64,000 bases of DNA. It comes from Apium graveolens. Its lineage: Eukaryota; Streptophyta; Magnoliopsida; Apiales; Apiaceae. Both the position numbers and the translations under genes were made by a program. The notes under the pieces are model-generated. The model was not told the DNA's origin, made no database searches, and was given only the letters and a program-made list of their open reading frames with translations. Below are positions 1-10,976 of this stretch, in pieces. The DNA lies in the NCBI RefSeq assembly GCF_009905375.1, contig NC_133657.1, positions 47,063,134-47,127,133 of the forward strand. Reading direction: 5' to 3'. How positions within the stretch are numbered: the stretch's first letter is position 1; each line of letters opens with the position of its first letter.

Positions 1-1034
1 TTCATAGTTGGATTACCAAGGACAAGGGCTAATCATGATGCCATTTGGTTTATAGTAGATAGACTTACCAAGTCAGCTCATTTTCTGCCTATAAATGAAC
101 GATTTTTGCTCGACAAGTTAGTTCATATGTACTTGAAAGAGATCGTAGTTCATCATGGAGTTCCAGTGTCTATTGTATCTGATCGAGATCCAAGATTTAA
201 TTCAAGATTTTGGAAGAGTTTTCAAGAATGTTTGGGAACAAGATTGAATATGAGTACGGCCTATCACCCCCAACGGATGGCTAAAGTGAAAGAACGATCC
301 AGACAATTGAGGACATGCTACGTGTTTGTGCTATTGATTTCAAAGGAAGTTGGGACGAGCATTTACCCCTGGTAGAGTTTGCCTATAACAACAGTCATCA
401 CGCCGGCATTGGAATGCCACCTTATGAAGCCCTTTATGGACGCAAATGTAGATCTCCAGTATATTGGGACGAGGTAGGAGAACGCAAAATACTCGGACCC
501 GAATTGGTGTAGCAGACAAATAAAGTTGTTGAAATTATCCAGAAAAGATTAATAGCCGTACAAGATCGTCAGAGGAAATATGCAGACCGGTCAAGAAAAG
601 ACAATGAATTTGAAGAAGGAAGCTTGGCATTATTGAAAGTATCACCGTGGAAAGGACTAACGAGGTTTGGGAAGAAAGGGAAGCTAAACCCAAGATATGT
701 CAGACCTTTTGAAATCCTAAAGCGTATTGGCAAAGTAGCTTATGAGTTGGCGTTACCTCCGCACATGGAGCACATTCACAATGTTTTTCACATATCAATG
801 CTTAATAAATATAATCCAGACTCCAGGCATGTAATAGAATATGAGCCAATAGAACTTCAAGCAGATTTATCATATGTAGAGAGTCCGATAGAGATTCTAG
901 AGGAAAGAGAGAAAGTATTGAGAAATAAAGTGGTAAAGTTAGTAAGAGTATTGTGGAGAAACCCAAAGGTTGAAGAGTCAACCTGGGAGTTAGAAAGTGA
1001 TATGAGAGAAAAGTACCCTCATTTGTTTTCTTAG
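1..1034 (+). pseudogene. Ty3/gypsy pol 3' end: integrase and chromodomain (element A)
   Basis: This is the end of a gypsy polyprotein that starts outside the window. The reading begins inside the integrase core: VDRLTKSAHF carries the first catalytic Asp and SDRDPRF the second, and the third acidic residue lies near 290. The C-terminal part from about 624 has the conserved PHMEHIHNVFHISML stretch and ends in a chromodomain-like tail (RVLWRNPKVEESTWELE). These features, with the very long LTR, fit a chromovirus of the Tekay/Del type; the clade is my inference. The frame is broken by a one-base loss near 271, an in-frame TAA a few codons later and a TAG at 510-512. The final stop is at 1032-1034, just before the polypurine tract. 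Confidence 0.9.
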
Positions 1035-1058
1035 AGATTCTGAGGACAGAATCCTTTT

Positions 1059-1071
1059 AAGGGGGGAAGGA
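1059..1071 (+). other. Polypurine tract of element A
   Basis: AAGGGGGGAAGGA lies directly before the LTR start TGTAATACC. This is the plus-strand priming site of an LTR retrotransposon. Confidence 0.85.
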
Positions 1072-4000
1072 TGTAATACCTGGGATATATCGTGTAATTA
1101 TTTTGCTATTATATAATTATTATGTGTGTTCAGTATCTATTCTGTGAGCTAATTGTTAAGTGTTATTTGTACTTGAATACTCAAAAATAATATTAATGGA
1201 GTATTTTAATTTTTATATGTCCAAAATAAAATATAGATAATTGTCATATCTTCCTAATTATTTTTATGTTGGTTTATGGATTTATAAGAATCATATGAAA
1301 TTTCTAAAATCTTTTTCTTGGTAATTAAAATCTATTTTATAAAAACGGGAACCAACCGACGTCAACCGTTGTTACGTTTTTGGAACCCGAAACTCTTTCG
1401 AGAACTCCTTCCTAACCCAATTGTAATATTCCGAGCATATTCCATGTTTCGACTTTTTCGATCCGGCGTACGGTTTGTCCTGCGCGGGTCCCGGCGCAAC
1501 ATTTTCGATACAATATTCGTTTCGGTAAATCAATAAAACCCGTATTTTCGATAAACGGGAGCTTTTTATTAAACTATCACAATTATCACTTCGTAATACG
1601 TGTAACCAGGCGCTGAGACCAAGACCGCAGTACAAATTGTACTGATTTGGATAATTATCCCGAAAACCGATACCATTTGGATCAGTTTTTACAAATAAAC
1701 GTACCGTTTTAAATCCGGAATGATCCAACGGGATACTAATTTTCTGTAATTATAAATAGCCTTTTACCGTATTTTATTTCGTATCAAAATCATTTGCAGA
1801 CAGATAATTATATAATTTTCAGAGAAAAACCCTAATTTCCTAAAACTGTTCTAAGAATCAAACAAGCATTTTGAGGTGTTATTGAATTCGGTTTGGAAAG
1901 CTCGAGTAACCAATCTGAAGGTCTTGAAGAGCTCTACCAGATTCTGTAATCCATACACCTGCAGAAATCAAGGTTATTTTTCTAAAAATTTATTTATTTT
2001 CAAATTTATTTTATTAAAAATATGAATTTTTGTTCTGATGATTGTTTGTATGATTTGATGATTGCATGTTGTAGAGCTTGTTTTCCTGATGATTTTCATA
2101 TGTCATACGTCTGATTTGGAGTTCAATAACATGTTCAAATTTGAGTTTGATTTTCGAATTTTAAAATTAGGGTTTATAACCCGTATGAATGTTCTTAATT
2201 GAAATTTGGGGGTTTCTTATTCTGTGATAGATTGATGTTGTGTTATAGTGGGTTGTGTTCTCTGTGAAATTTGTAATCTAGTCGTATAAGTTTCATGAAC
2301 CAATGAGGTTTGTAGAGAAGGGAGTTGTGTTTTGAAGTTTTCCGATGTTCGCCGGAAACTGGAAAATTTCACGGCCAAATTCCGGCCAACTCGGGGATTG
2401 TTAGGATGAATTGATTGCATGGTTGTGTTCCTGGTGTTGTGTAGATGTGATCTGGAGGTGATGGTGGCCTGAGCATCCCTAGAACATGTTCTCCGGCCAT
2501 CCCCGACTATTTTCCGGCGACCCCCTGGAAAATTACAGTTTAGTACCTATAATTTTGAAAACGATGCAGTTTGGTCCCTGTAGTTTCCAGACTTTGCAAA
2601 AATTGGATTTCTGTTTTAAAAATGTTTAAAAATCATATTTCCTATTTATTTTTATTATAAAAACTCGTTTTTAATATCTGAAAATTCTAAAAATTATTAT
2701 TTTAATTATGAAAATTATTTTTAAATCACAAATAAATCTAAATTAATTAATTAATTAATTTCAGTTAATTTCTAATTGATTAATTGGTCAATTAATTCGA
2801 AAATTAATTGATTAATTAATTTAATTAATTATTAATTGATTTTAATTAATTTTTTAATTAGATTTAATTATTTAAAAATGATTTTAAAATTCTGAAAAAT
2901 AGTTTCGAGCTTTAAAATATTATTCTAAATTATTTCCAAGGCTCGATAATTATTCTAAAATTATTTCGGAGCCAGAATTGGCCAACCGAATCCTGTTTAT
3001 TAACCCGAAATTGATCCAACGACCTGTTTTAATTCCGAAAAATGTTTTAAAAATCATTTTAAATACCAGAAAGCCTATTTATGACCCGAGACTTCTTTAT
3101 AAATAATATATCATTGATTACGTGATGTATTATGTGCTATATGTGACTTATTAATTGACTATCGGTCTATATATTCGGTGTTTACTTGATTATTGCATAA
3201 CTTTCAATCCGTTAATCGGATTTGGGTAAAATGAAGGGTAGATAGAAGTATGTGTTGAATAGAATTCCATGAGTAAATTATTGATAGATGCTTATGATAT
3301 GTGAGCAGAAGAGGCAAGACGTAGGAAAGGGAAACAAATAGTTGAGGAGTAAGACGCTTGTGATTGGAAACGAGTGCAGTGTAGTAAGCTAATATCAGGC
3401 AAGTGTTCTGAACTTTTTCGAGATATTGTAGTATTTGATAGTCAGATTGATATTGCAAGTGCTTTGAAGCACTGAAACCTAAACTCTAATTCCAGTTATT
3501 CTTCTTGAGCCATAAACCTTATTCTTTCTAGACCATTGATTGTTGTATACCTAAACACAAATCTCAAGTATACGATATTACTCCACAAATACATGTAAAC
3601 AAAATCCCAAACACTGATTTGAATTACTTGTACATTCAATCACTGTATCCTATGCTTTGAAAGCCCAAATCTTTGAAACCCTGAAATGTTGATTCCTTTG
3701 TTATCCAATTCTTTCATTACCCAGCATCCAAGCTTTTAAATTGCCTTATTGATCCTTACAAGGATTGAAACCCTTTCATTGTTAAACATTTATTGTTGTT
3801 AATGATTTCGGTTATTGTTTATTATTGCATATTCTGTTATTATGTTAGAATTGGATTGTTTTTATAAAATTGTGGACCAGATTCGTGGTCAGACCATATA
3901 ATGGTCAAGTTAGGCCAATGTGTGCCTTGGATCCAGTAGTTAGAGCAATGCTGTGTGCCTTGCTCGGGGTTAGTGCGTGACTGATCAGCAGCCTAACCTT

Positions 4001-4514
4001 GGTTTTTTTTTTAAATTAAAAGTATAATATCCATTTCTAAATCATAATCCATTGTTCACTTGATATCATAATCATATTCACCTGATGATCATTATTCTCA
4101 GTTTTGTCATTGTGACTTGCTGAGCTAGTTAGCTCATTTGTGCGATGTTGTTTATATTCTTTCCAGTTAAAAAGGAACCAGTTGGTAGCAAGGATCCCCA
4201 GTCCAGCGCGAGAGCTAGGGGTTCAGGTTGAGAAAGCTGAGCTAGTAGGCTTCTTTTGGGATAATTTAAGTTTGTAAAAGTTTGTAATAATGTTTAATAC
4301 TTAGTTTGAGTTTGAAATAGTTGGGATTTGAACGATTTGTAATATATTAGTGTGTTTGGCTTGTGTGCATACTTTAAGCTGTTGCGGTCCGTGGTGGTTG
4401 GTAAGTAGGGTCACTGCATATATTATTATTATCTTTATTATTGTTATAAGCAGGTTATAATTAATGTGTGTGTGTGGACCCCAAACTTCTGACCCGGGTT
4501 TCGAGGGCGCCACA
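1072..4514 (+). repeat. 3' LTR of gypsy element A (3.4 kb)
   Basis: It starts TGTAATACC after the polypurine tract and ends GGCGCCACA. The first 900 bases align with both LTRs of element C, including TATAAATAG at 1751-1759 (probable promoter TATA box). The end aligns too (GACCCGGGTTTCGAGGGCGC). It is about 1.2 kb longer than the LTRs of C, mainly through AT-rich sequence between about 1975 and 3230 that C lacks; 2730-2870 is TTAA-rich low complexity. Nothing in it looks like a gene. Open stretches such as 1372-1728 on the minus strand are chance readings of LTR sequence. Confidence 0.85.
1751..1759 (+). promoter_or_regulatory. TATA box in LTR of element A
   Basis: TATAAATAG is followed by a GC-poor leader. 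The same octamer occurs at the matching place in both LTRs of element C (6839-6847 and 14964-14972), which supports it as the core promoter of this family. Confidence 0.6.
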
Positions 4515-5759
4515 GTACATGTGATATTTGACAGAGAAAGCGAGATGTAGAAAAGGAAAGCAAGTGGTTGACGAGTGAAAACCAATTGCTAGTGTTAGTA
4601 AAGTGAAAGCGGATTTATAAGGCAAGTATCCTTGAACTTTCTTGTACTATAATTGGAAGTATTCTCAAACTCTCTTCTTTATGTTACAGTTATTCCAAAT
4701 AGTTCTTACTCTATATTGCTAGTACTTTGAAGTACTTAACCCTAAACCCTGATTCTTTTTAATTTTGAGCCATAAGCCTTATTCTTTGTAAATCATTGAT
4801 TATTGAATTCTCAAATACAAACCACACCTATACGATACTACTCCACAAATACATATATACCACATACTGATTCTTGATACTGAATTGATTGATATATCAA
4901 CCATCATGCTATGTTTAACAGAAGACCAATCCTTGTAACCCTTGAACCCTTGGTATCCTACTTTCTGATTCTTTCCTTGATTGAAAGCCAACCTTTATGA
5001 TTCCATTGTTATACCTTCTTGGAATCATGAATCACCCTATGCTTCGAAATAGATATTGTTTATGATTCAGTTTATTGATTTACATTGTTTATCATATTGT
5101 TATTCTGGAATTGGATTATTTTCAAATATGGACCAGATTCGTGGTCAGACCAGATTCGTGGTCATAATAGGCCAATATATGCCTTGGATCCAGTATATAG
5201 AGCAAAGCTCAGAGCCTTGCTGGGGGTTAGTGCGTGACTGATCAGCACCCTAACCTTGGTTTTTCAAATAAAAATGAATATCCAATTCTAATAATTGCTT
5301 ATTAGTAAATTTGATACCTTATATCATTTCAATTGATCATTTTTAATCTCAGTGACTTTCATTATGACTTGCTGAGCTAGTTAGCTCACTCTTGCAAATC
5401 TGTTTATATTCTTTTCCAGTGAAAAAGGAAACTGGTGGTAGCAAGGATCCCCGGACAAGTGTGCGAGCTAGGTATCCAGGTTGAAATAGAATAGGCTAGC
5501 AGCTGATGTTTGGCTTGGTTGTGTTGATAGTTTGTAATAAAGTTTAAACTTCAATTGTAAGATAAATAAACTGGGATTTGGTACAATTGTAATTTATATA
5601 AGGTTGTGGCTTGTGGATATACTTTAAACTACGTCGATCCGTGGATTATGGTAAGTAAGGTCATTTCATATATATTATTATATTTATAAACATATTTAAT
5701 TATGGTGTGTGTGTGTGTTGTGGACCCAAACTTCTGACCCGAGTTTGGAGGGCGCTACA
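4515..5759 (+). repeat. 3' part of a second LTR of the same gypsy family
   Basis: It runs parallel to the last 1.2 kb of LTR A: AAGGCAAGTAT, GAGCCATAAGCCTTATTC, GGTTAGTGCGTGACTGATCA, GACTTGCTGAGCTAGTTAGCTC, and the end GAGGGCGCTACA. Its 5' part is not in the window. The simplest reading is that element A inserted into an older LTR of its own family, leaving the 3' part here and the 5' part upstream of the window. A solo-LTR rearrangement is possible. Confidence 0.75.
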
Positions 5760-6155
5760 CATTGCAATCCTAATAAATAAATGTGTACCATTAGGTGACA
5801 CTATATTTGCTTTTCCAGAGCCTTCAATAAGATCCGACACGCCAGATATTGTGTTTACATTAGCTTTAGCTAATATGAGATGCGAAAAATATTTTTATTT
5901 TTCAAAATGGCATGTCTTGTTGCACTATCCTCCAAAAAAAATGATTCATTACCTTTCATAGGACATAATGATGGGTTGTTGGCCATGTATCTTCAAAAAA
6001 AATATATAAATAAGTTTCAAAAACATAAAATTCCAAAAAGTTCATTTACAAAAGAGATTACATAGTATAAATTCAAACAAAATTAATCATTTCAGTGTTC
6101 GAACAAAATTACTTTAATATTCAATAAACTATGCAATTTCTTAATTTATGGCTTA
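5760..6155 (-). pseudogene. Copia remnant R, protease region (downstream half)
   Basis: Minus-strand reading with stops gives LEDSATRHAILKNKNIF, then ANVNTISGVSDLIEGSGKA and NIVSPNGTHLFI. This is the protease-proximal region of a Copia-type polyprotein (a DSATTH-like catalytic segment followed by NTISG and LPNGT). It continues the gag remnant at 16520-17590; element C separates the halves. The left side ends at the old LTR boundary at 5759, so the polyprotein is interrupted there as well. No open frame of useful length remains. Confidence 0.65.
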
Positions 6156-8237
6156 TGTAATATTCAGGATATATCGTATAATTATATTTATCAATAAATA
6201 AATATTATGTGATTATTATATAAATTTTGGTGAATTATCTGTTAAAGTTATTTGTGTTTGGATGTGTAAATATGATAAAATTTCAGTATTTTAATTTCTA
6301 TATGTCCAAAATAAAGTATAGATAATTGTCATATCCTTCTATTAATTTTTATGTTGTTATATGATTTTATAAAAGATTTATGGATTTAATAAATTACTTT
6401 TCCGAGTATTTAAAAACTATTTTGTATAATCAGAAACCAACCGACTTCAACCGATTTTACGTTTTTGCAACCCGGAACTCTTCCGAAAACTCCTTGCTAA
6501 CCTAATTGGAATATTCAGAGCATTTTCCATGTTTTGACTTTTTCGATCCGGAGTACGACTTTCCCTATGCGGGTCCCAGTGAAAAATTTTCGATACAAAA
6601 TTTGTTTCGGTAAATCGATAAAACCCGTATTTTCGAGAAACAAGATCTTTTTATTAAATTATTATATTATCTTCTCGTAGTACGTATAACCAAAGCGCTG
6701 GGACCAAGATCGAAGTTACAAAATGTAAAGATTTGGATTATTATCCTAAAACTGGTACCGTTTTGGACCCTTTTTTTATCAAATAAATGTAATATTTTAT
6801 ATCCGATATGATCCACCGGGGTACCAATATTCCGTAAATATAAATAGCCAATATAGTATTATATTTTGTACAGATAATCATTTAGAAACAGTAAAATTAT
6901 ATAATTTCCAGAGAAAAACCCTAAAATTCATCGCGTTTTCATAATCAAACGAAGATTCGAAGGCGTTATCGAACTCCGATTTGGGCATGCAAGTAGTCGA
7001 ATCGAAGCTCTTGACGAGTACAATCGAGTTCTACAATCCATACAACTGCAGATATAATTGAGTAAGCGAGGTGTAGAAAAAGGAAGCAGGTGATCAGAAA
7101 ATGGAATCGATGCGTAGAAAATAAAGCAAGTGATCAGTGAATAGAAACGTGGTAGTTCTGCTTTATAGTGTAAGTACTTTGAATCCTTCATCCTTGAACC
7201 CAGATCACATCATTTGATCTTGAGATATAAGCCTTATTCTTTTTAAACCATCCATTGTTGATTTACCAGATACTAAACCACAAATAAATACGATACTACT
7301 CCATAAATGCATATCCACCATACACCAAACACTGGAACAAAATTGCTTGAACATAAAGAAACTCTTATACTCAATCATACCTTCTAACATCAATGAACTA
7401 AACTTTGTGAAATCATTGTACATTTAATACCTGATTCTCCAACATGCTGGAAGCCATTCCTCATACATACCTTGTTATACCCTTGTGATACTCATAAAGT
7501 ACATTACGCTTTTATACAAATGTTTTATCACTGTTGATTATGATCCTGCTTTATTGAATTATATTGTTTATCATACTGAACTATTTTAGAATTGGATAGT
7601 TTTTCTTCATATGGACTAGATTCGTGGTCAGACCAGATTTGTGGTCGAACTATGCCAATGTGTGCCTTTGGATCCTGTATATAGAGCAAAGCCTTGTGCC
7701 TTACTCGGGGTTAGTGCGTGACTGATCAACAGCCTAACCTTGGTTTTAAAATCTTCAATAAATATCCAATTCTAATGATTGTTTAACAAGAAACTTGATT
7801 CTTCTGAATCATCTTATTTGATCATTGTTTAACCACAATTATTGTTATTATGACTTGCTGAGCTAGTTAGCTCACTATTGCGAATCTGTTTATGTATTCT
7901 ACAGTTAAAACAAGAAATGATTGATAGCAAGATTTCCCAGTCCAATATGCGAGCTAGGATTCCAGGACAAGTTGGATCGAGCCAGCAGAAGCTTTAAATT
8001 ATAGATGAGATATGCATGCTTGTAAGAATAATTTCATTATCAGTTGTAAGTTACACTAGTTGAAATTTGGTACGATGTAATAAAAGTAAGGTTGTTGCTT
8101 ATTTTCATACTTTAACCTGTTGCGATCCATGGTTGTGTAAAGCTGGGTCATTTCAAATATTATTTCATATACAGGTTTATATATTACATGTGAGTTGTGA
8201 GCCCCAAACCTCTGACCCGGGTTTGGAGGGCGTCATA
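6156..8237 (+). repeat. 5' LTR of element C
   Basis: It begins TGTAATATTCAGG and ends GGAGGGCGTCATA. TATAAATAG at 6839-6847 is the likely TATA box. At 2082 bp it is 154 bp shorter than the 3' LTR. The missing piece corresponds to about 15275-15430 of the 3' LTR and is bordered by the repeated sequence AATAGAA..GATGCATAGAAAA, which suggests loss by recombination between short repeats. Confidence 0.9.
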
Positions 8238-8240
8238 GGT

Positions 8241-8252
8241 TGGTATCAGAGC
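8241..8252 (+). other. Primer binding site of element C (initiator-Met tRNA)
   Basis: TGGTATCAGAGC, three bases after the LTR end, is complementary to the 3' end of plant initiator methionine tRNA. Confidence 0.9.
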
Positions 8253-10541
8253 TACATGTTATTAGTCACTGAAACAAGCCTAGATTGTCGGGAATGGGTA
8301 GAGGGTTAGGATTAGGAATAAGAAATAGAAAAAAAGGACGTCGTGAGGTTGAGTGTGACTGTATAGTAAGTTCTCGGCATGGTTTGTGTTATGATTCAAG
8401 ATTTTTATCCTGCAATGTGTTTTCCAGATAATGGTAAGGGAGGATCCTATTTTCCCTGTATCATATGATCATTCAGAGCCTTCTGTTCGAGGACCGTCAT
8501 CTTCACCCAGATTTGTTCCACACCCTGTTCTTCCACCAATATTAACTGTATTACATCTTGTTGTAATAGTTGCACCTCTTCAAGCTATTCTACGATATTC
8601 TACCACCCCCGATGTGAGACTACCTATTCAAGAATCTCCATCTGCTTAACCTTGTTCTACTGGACATTCAGCTGTGAGTGTATCTTTTCAGCTTACCCTA
8701 CACCCTGTTCTATACCATCAGTTTAAAACCTGTCTTATGGAGCAAAAGTACCTACGAGGATGGATTTGTGAGCTACAGTATATGGTGAGTACATGAGATA
8801 TTAATGAAGGTAAGAAGGAGTTTAGAAAGAAGATTCATGTGTTTCGGAGGATAGCTGCTACGAGGTTATATAGAGACATTAGTAAGTATGTCATCCATGA
8901 TCATCTTATGGAGTGGGCCAGATGAGTTTTAAAAAGGAGTTTGAGAAGATTGGAGATCCATAGTTTTCTTAGAATTAGATGATGGTGTTATGATAAAGTG
9001 ATATGTATAGTAGCAAGTAAAGTGATATCAGCAGACTTTGTTCTATAGAATGAACTTGTTGACTATTGGATAGACCTGTTGTATTTAGCAACATTAAAAG
9101 AAAAATGATGATAAAAGTATTAACAGTATGAAAGCTTTGAAGTAAAGTTACGAATAAGACAGTATGCAACGATAACTGAAGTTTTTATCGACTAATGAAG
9201 GCAGAATGGACCCAATAAAGGGGTAAAAGATTGATTGAAGTGGATGGACCTTTATGTGATCGTTTCCTTAAATTGATACCTTGTTATGGTTAAGGAGGAC
9301 AATAACCAACTCATATAGTAATGACGACCTGATGTACGGTTTTCAAAATTTTTAAGCAAGTTTTCGAAAGAGATTTTCCTAACAAAATTTCCAAAAGCCC
9401 TTTTTAATAAAATAAGTTTAAAAAAAATGATTGTCAAAGTTACTACTTGAGTTTCTTATTTGTTATAAGACCAGGTTACTTGGAAAATAGGTGTTCTAGA
9501 AATTAGTATGGTTAATTCAGAGGGCCAAGTAGATCCGCTATTACGAAGAAGTTCTGATTATTCCTGTAGAAGAGTACAAATCTTGTTTGATAAAGATTAA
9601 CAATAGAATCAGCGTACGGAGACACTATTCATCCAATTTCTGAGACTATTAGAGTTTAAAGAATTCATCGATTTAAAAGAAGCCTGAGCATGATCGAAGA
9701 TGGATGAGCAAATTTCCAGAATTTTCTAAAGGAAGAACATTATTAATAAAGGAATTGATATATGTTGAATGATCAGTGGTTATTCTAAGTTGCATAGATG
9801 AAACTTGAGGTTATCTGGTAAGAGTGCAATTATGATCGAATTGTTAAAGTATTATATGTGCAGGTACGACGCTAAAGACATAAGATTTAATAAATAAGAA
9901 TCCATCACGGTGCTTAATTTACAAAGGCATTTCAGTGGACTGTCCGAAGTTATTAAATGATTCAAATGGGATTTATTGATCGAACAAGCTTAAAAGATGT
10001 TTATAAGTGAAATGCGGATGGTGACCAATGGTATCATTCTTTTCTACAATACTATAGCGTATATTCTTTTTGATTCCTGAATATGTATGAACTTCTTTCA
10101 TTAATAAATTCTTTATAGTGACAAGAAAAAGTAGAATATTGCATTCCTTTTAAATTTAATTTTCCCCCTCAAGCTTTGCTTTTTGATTGAGACAAGCAGT
10201 GTTATGGTGATACGCTTTATCAGAATGACAAAGAGTCGGGTGGGACGCCACCTAATCATGTGATGTATGCCATATGGTATTAAAAAGACTGACCATCTTA
10301 GGTACCAATATGGTTATCTCATTCATATTAATATCATTACTTCTTCTTTATTTTCAACTCTAAGTTTATTGAATTATGGATCATTCTAGTTGTTTTGATG
10401 CATTGTTGTTCTTTATAAAAGTTTTCCAAACAAAAATCAACCTATCATGAATCAAGCAGACAAAGTTCCAACCATTTGATTTACCTGTTTCAAGTGTGGG
10501 AGACTAGGGCATATGGGAAGGATTGTAAATCATCAGCCCTC
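8253..10541 (+). pseudogene. Decayed gag of element C
   Basis: A start-like ATG at 8431 opens 72 codons of Pro/Ser-rich sequence (MVREDPIFPVSYDHSEPS), then the frame is lost. The rest has no long open frame. Near the end a zinc knuckle is visible at 10486-10527 (CFKCGRLGHMG, then the last Cys one base out of frame). The position before protease fits gag. The middle (about 9000-10400) is too degenerate for me to assign residues. Confidence 0.6.
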
Positions 10542-10976
10542 ATTTTTCAATTATTCAACCATTTCAACCAAGTTCAATGCTAGACAAATTAGTCAACAAT
10601 TATATGTTTTGATGCAATAACAAGATGTTATTTGTAACAAGCAGTTTTGTTGGTTGGTTAATTGGTCACATTTTATTCATGAAATGGGTTGGATTGGTAT
10701 TAGTCTGGATACTGCAAAATAATTATATTAGATCGAATAAGTATATTCGATCTAATAAGTCGGAATTGAGAAATTATGTGGCTCGAATATTTAGTATTCT
10801 CTTCTTTATTACCTGTGTCTACTATTTAGGCAGAATACCGTCACCTATTTTTACTAAGAAACTGAACCCACAAACGGAAGAAGGGTGGGAAAGTGAGGAA
10901 GAAACAGATGTAGAAATAGAAACAGATTCTGAAATGAAGGGGACTAACCAAGAACAAGAGGGATCCACCGAAAAAG
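10542..10976 (+). other. ycf1: Plastid DNA insert (NUPT): fragment of ycf1 (TIC214)
   Basis: Translation from 10625 matches the N-terminal membrane region of plastid Ycf1 as I know it: [20 protein letters not shown], then [30 protein letters not shown], and the acidic [10 protein letters not shown] and EQEGSTE stretch. Homology continues upstream of that ATG (QLFNHF, PSSML, LVN, YMF) through a 4-base loss and an in-frame TGA. Ycf1 is a subunit of the chloroplast inner-envelope protein import machinery; here it is a promoterless fragment. The open reading from 10625 to 11023 runs past the insert into gypsy sequence. The flanks are gypsy zinc knuckle (left) and gypsy protease linker (right). 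A small in-frame deletion follows IRSNK. Boundaries are good to about 5 bp. Confidence 0.88.

Noticed and set aside
1372..1728. 118-codon minus-strand frame in the LTR of A
   Set aside because: It lies wholly within LTR sequence and is closed in the corresponding LTRs of C.
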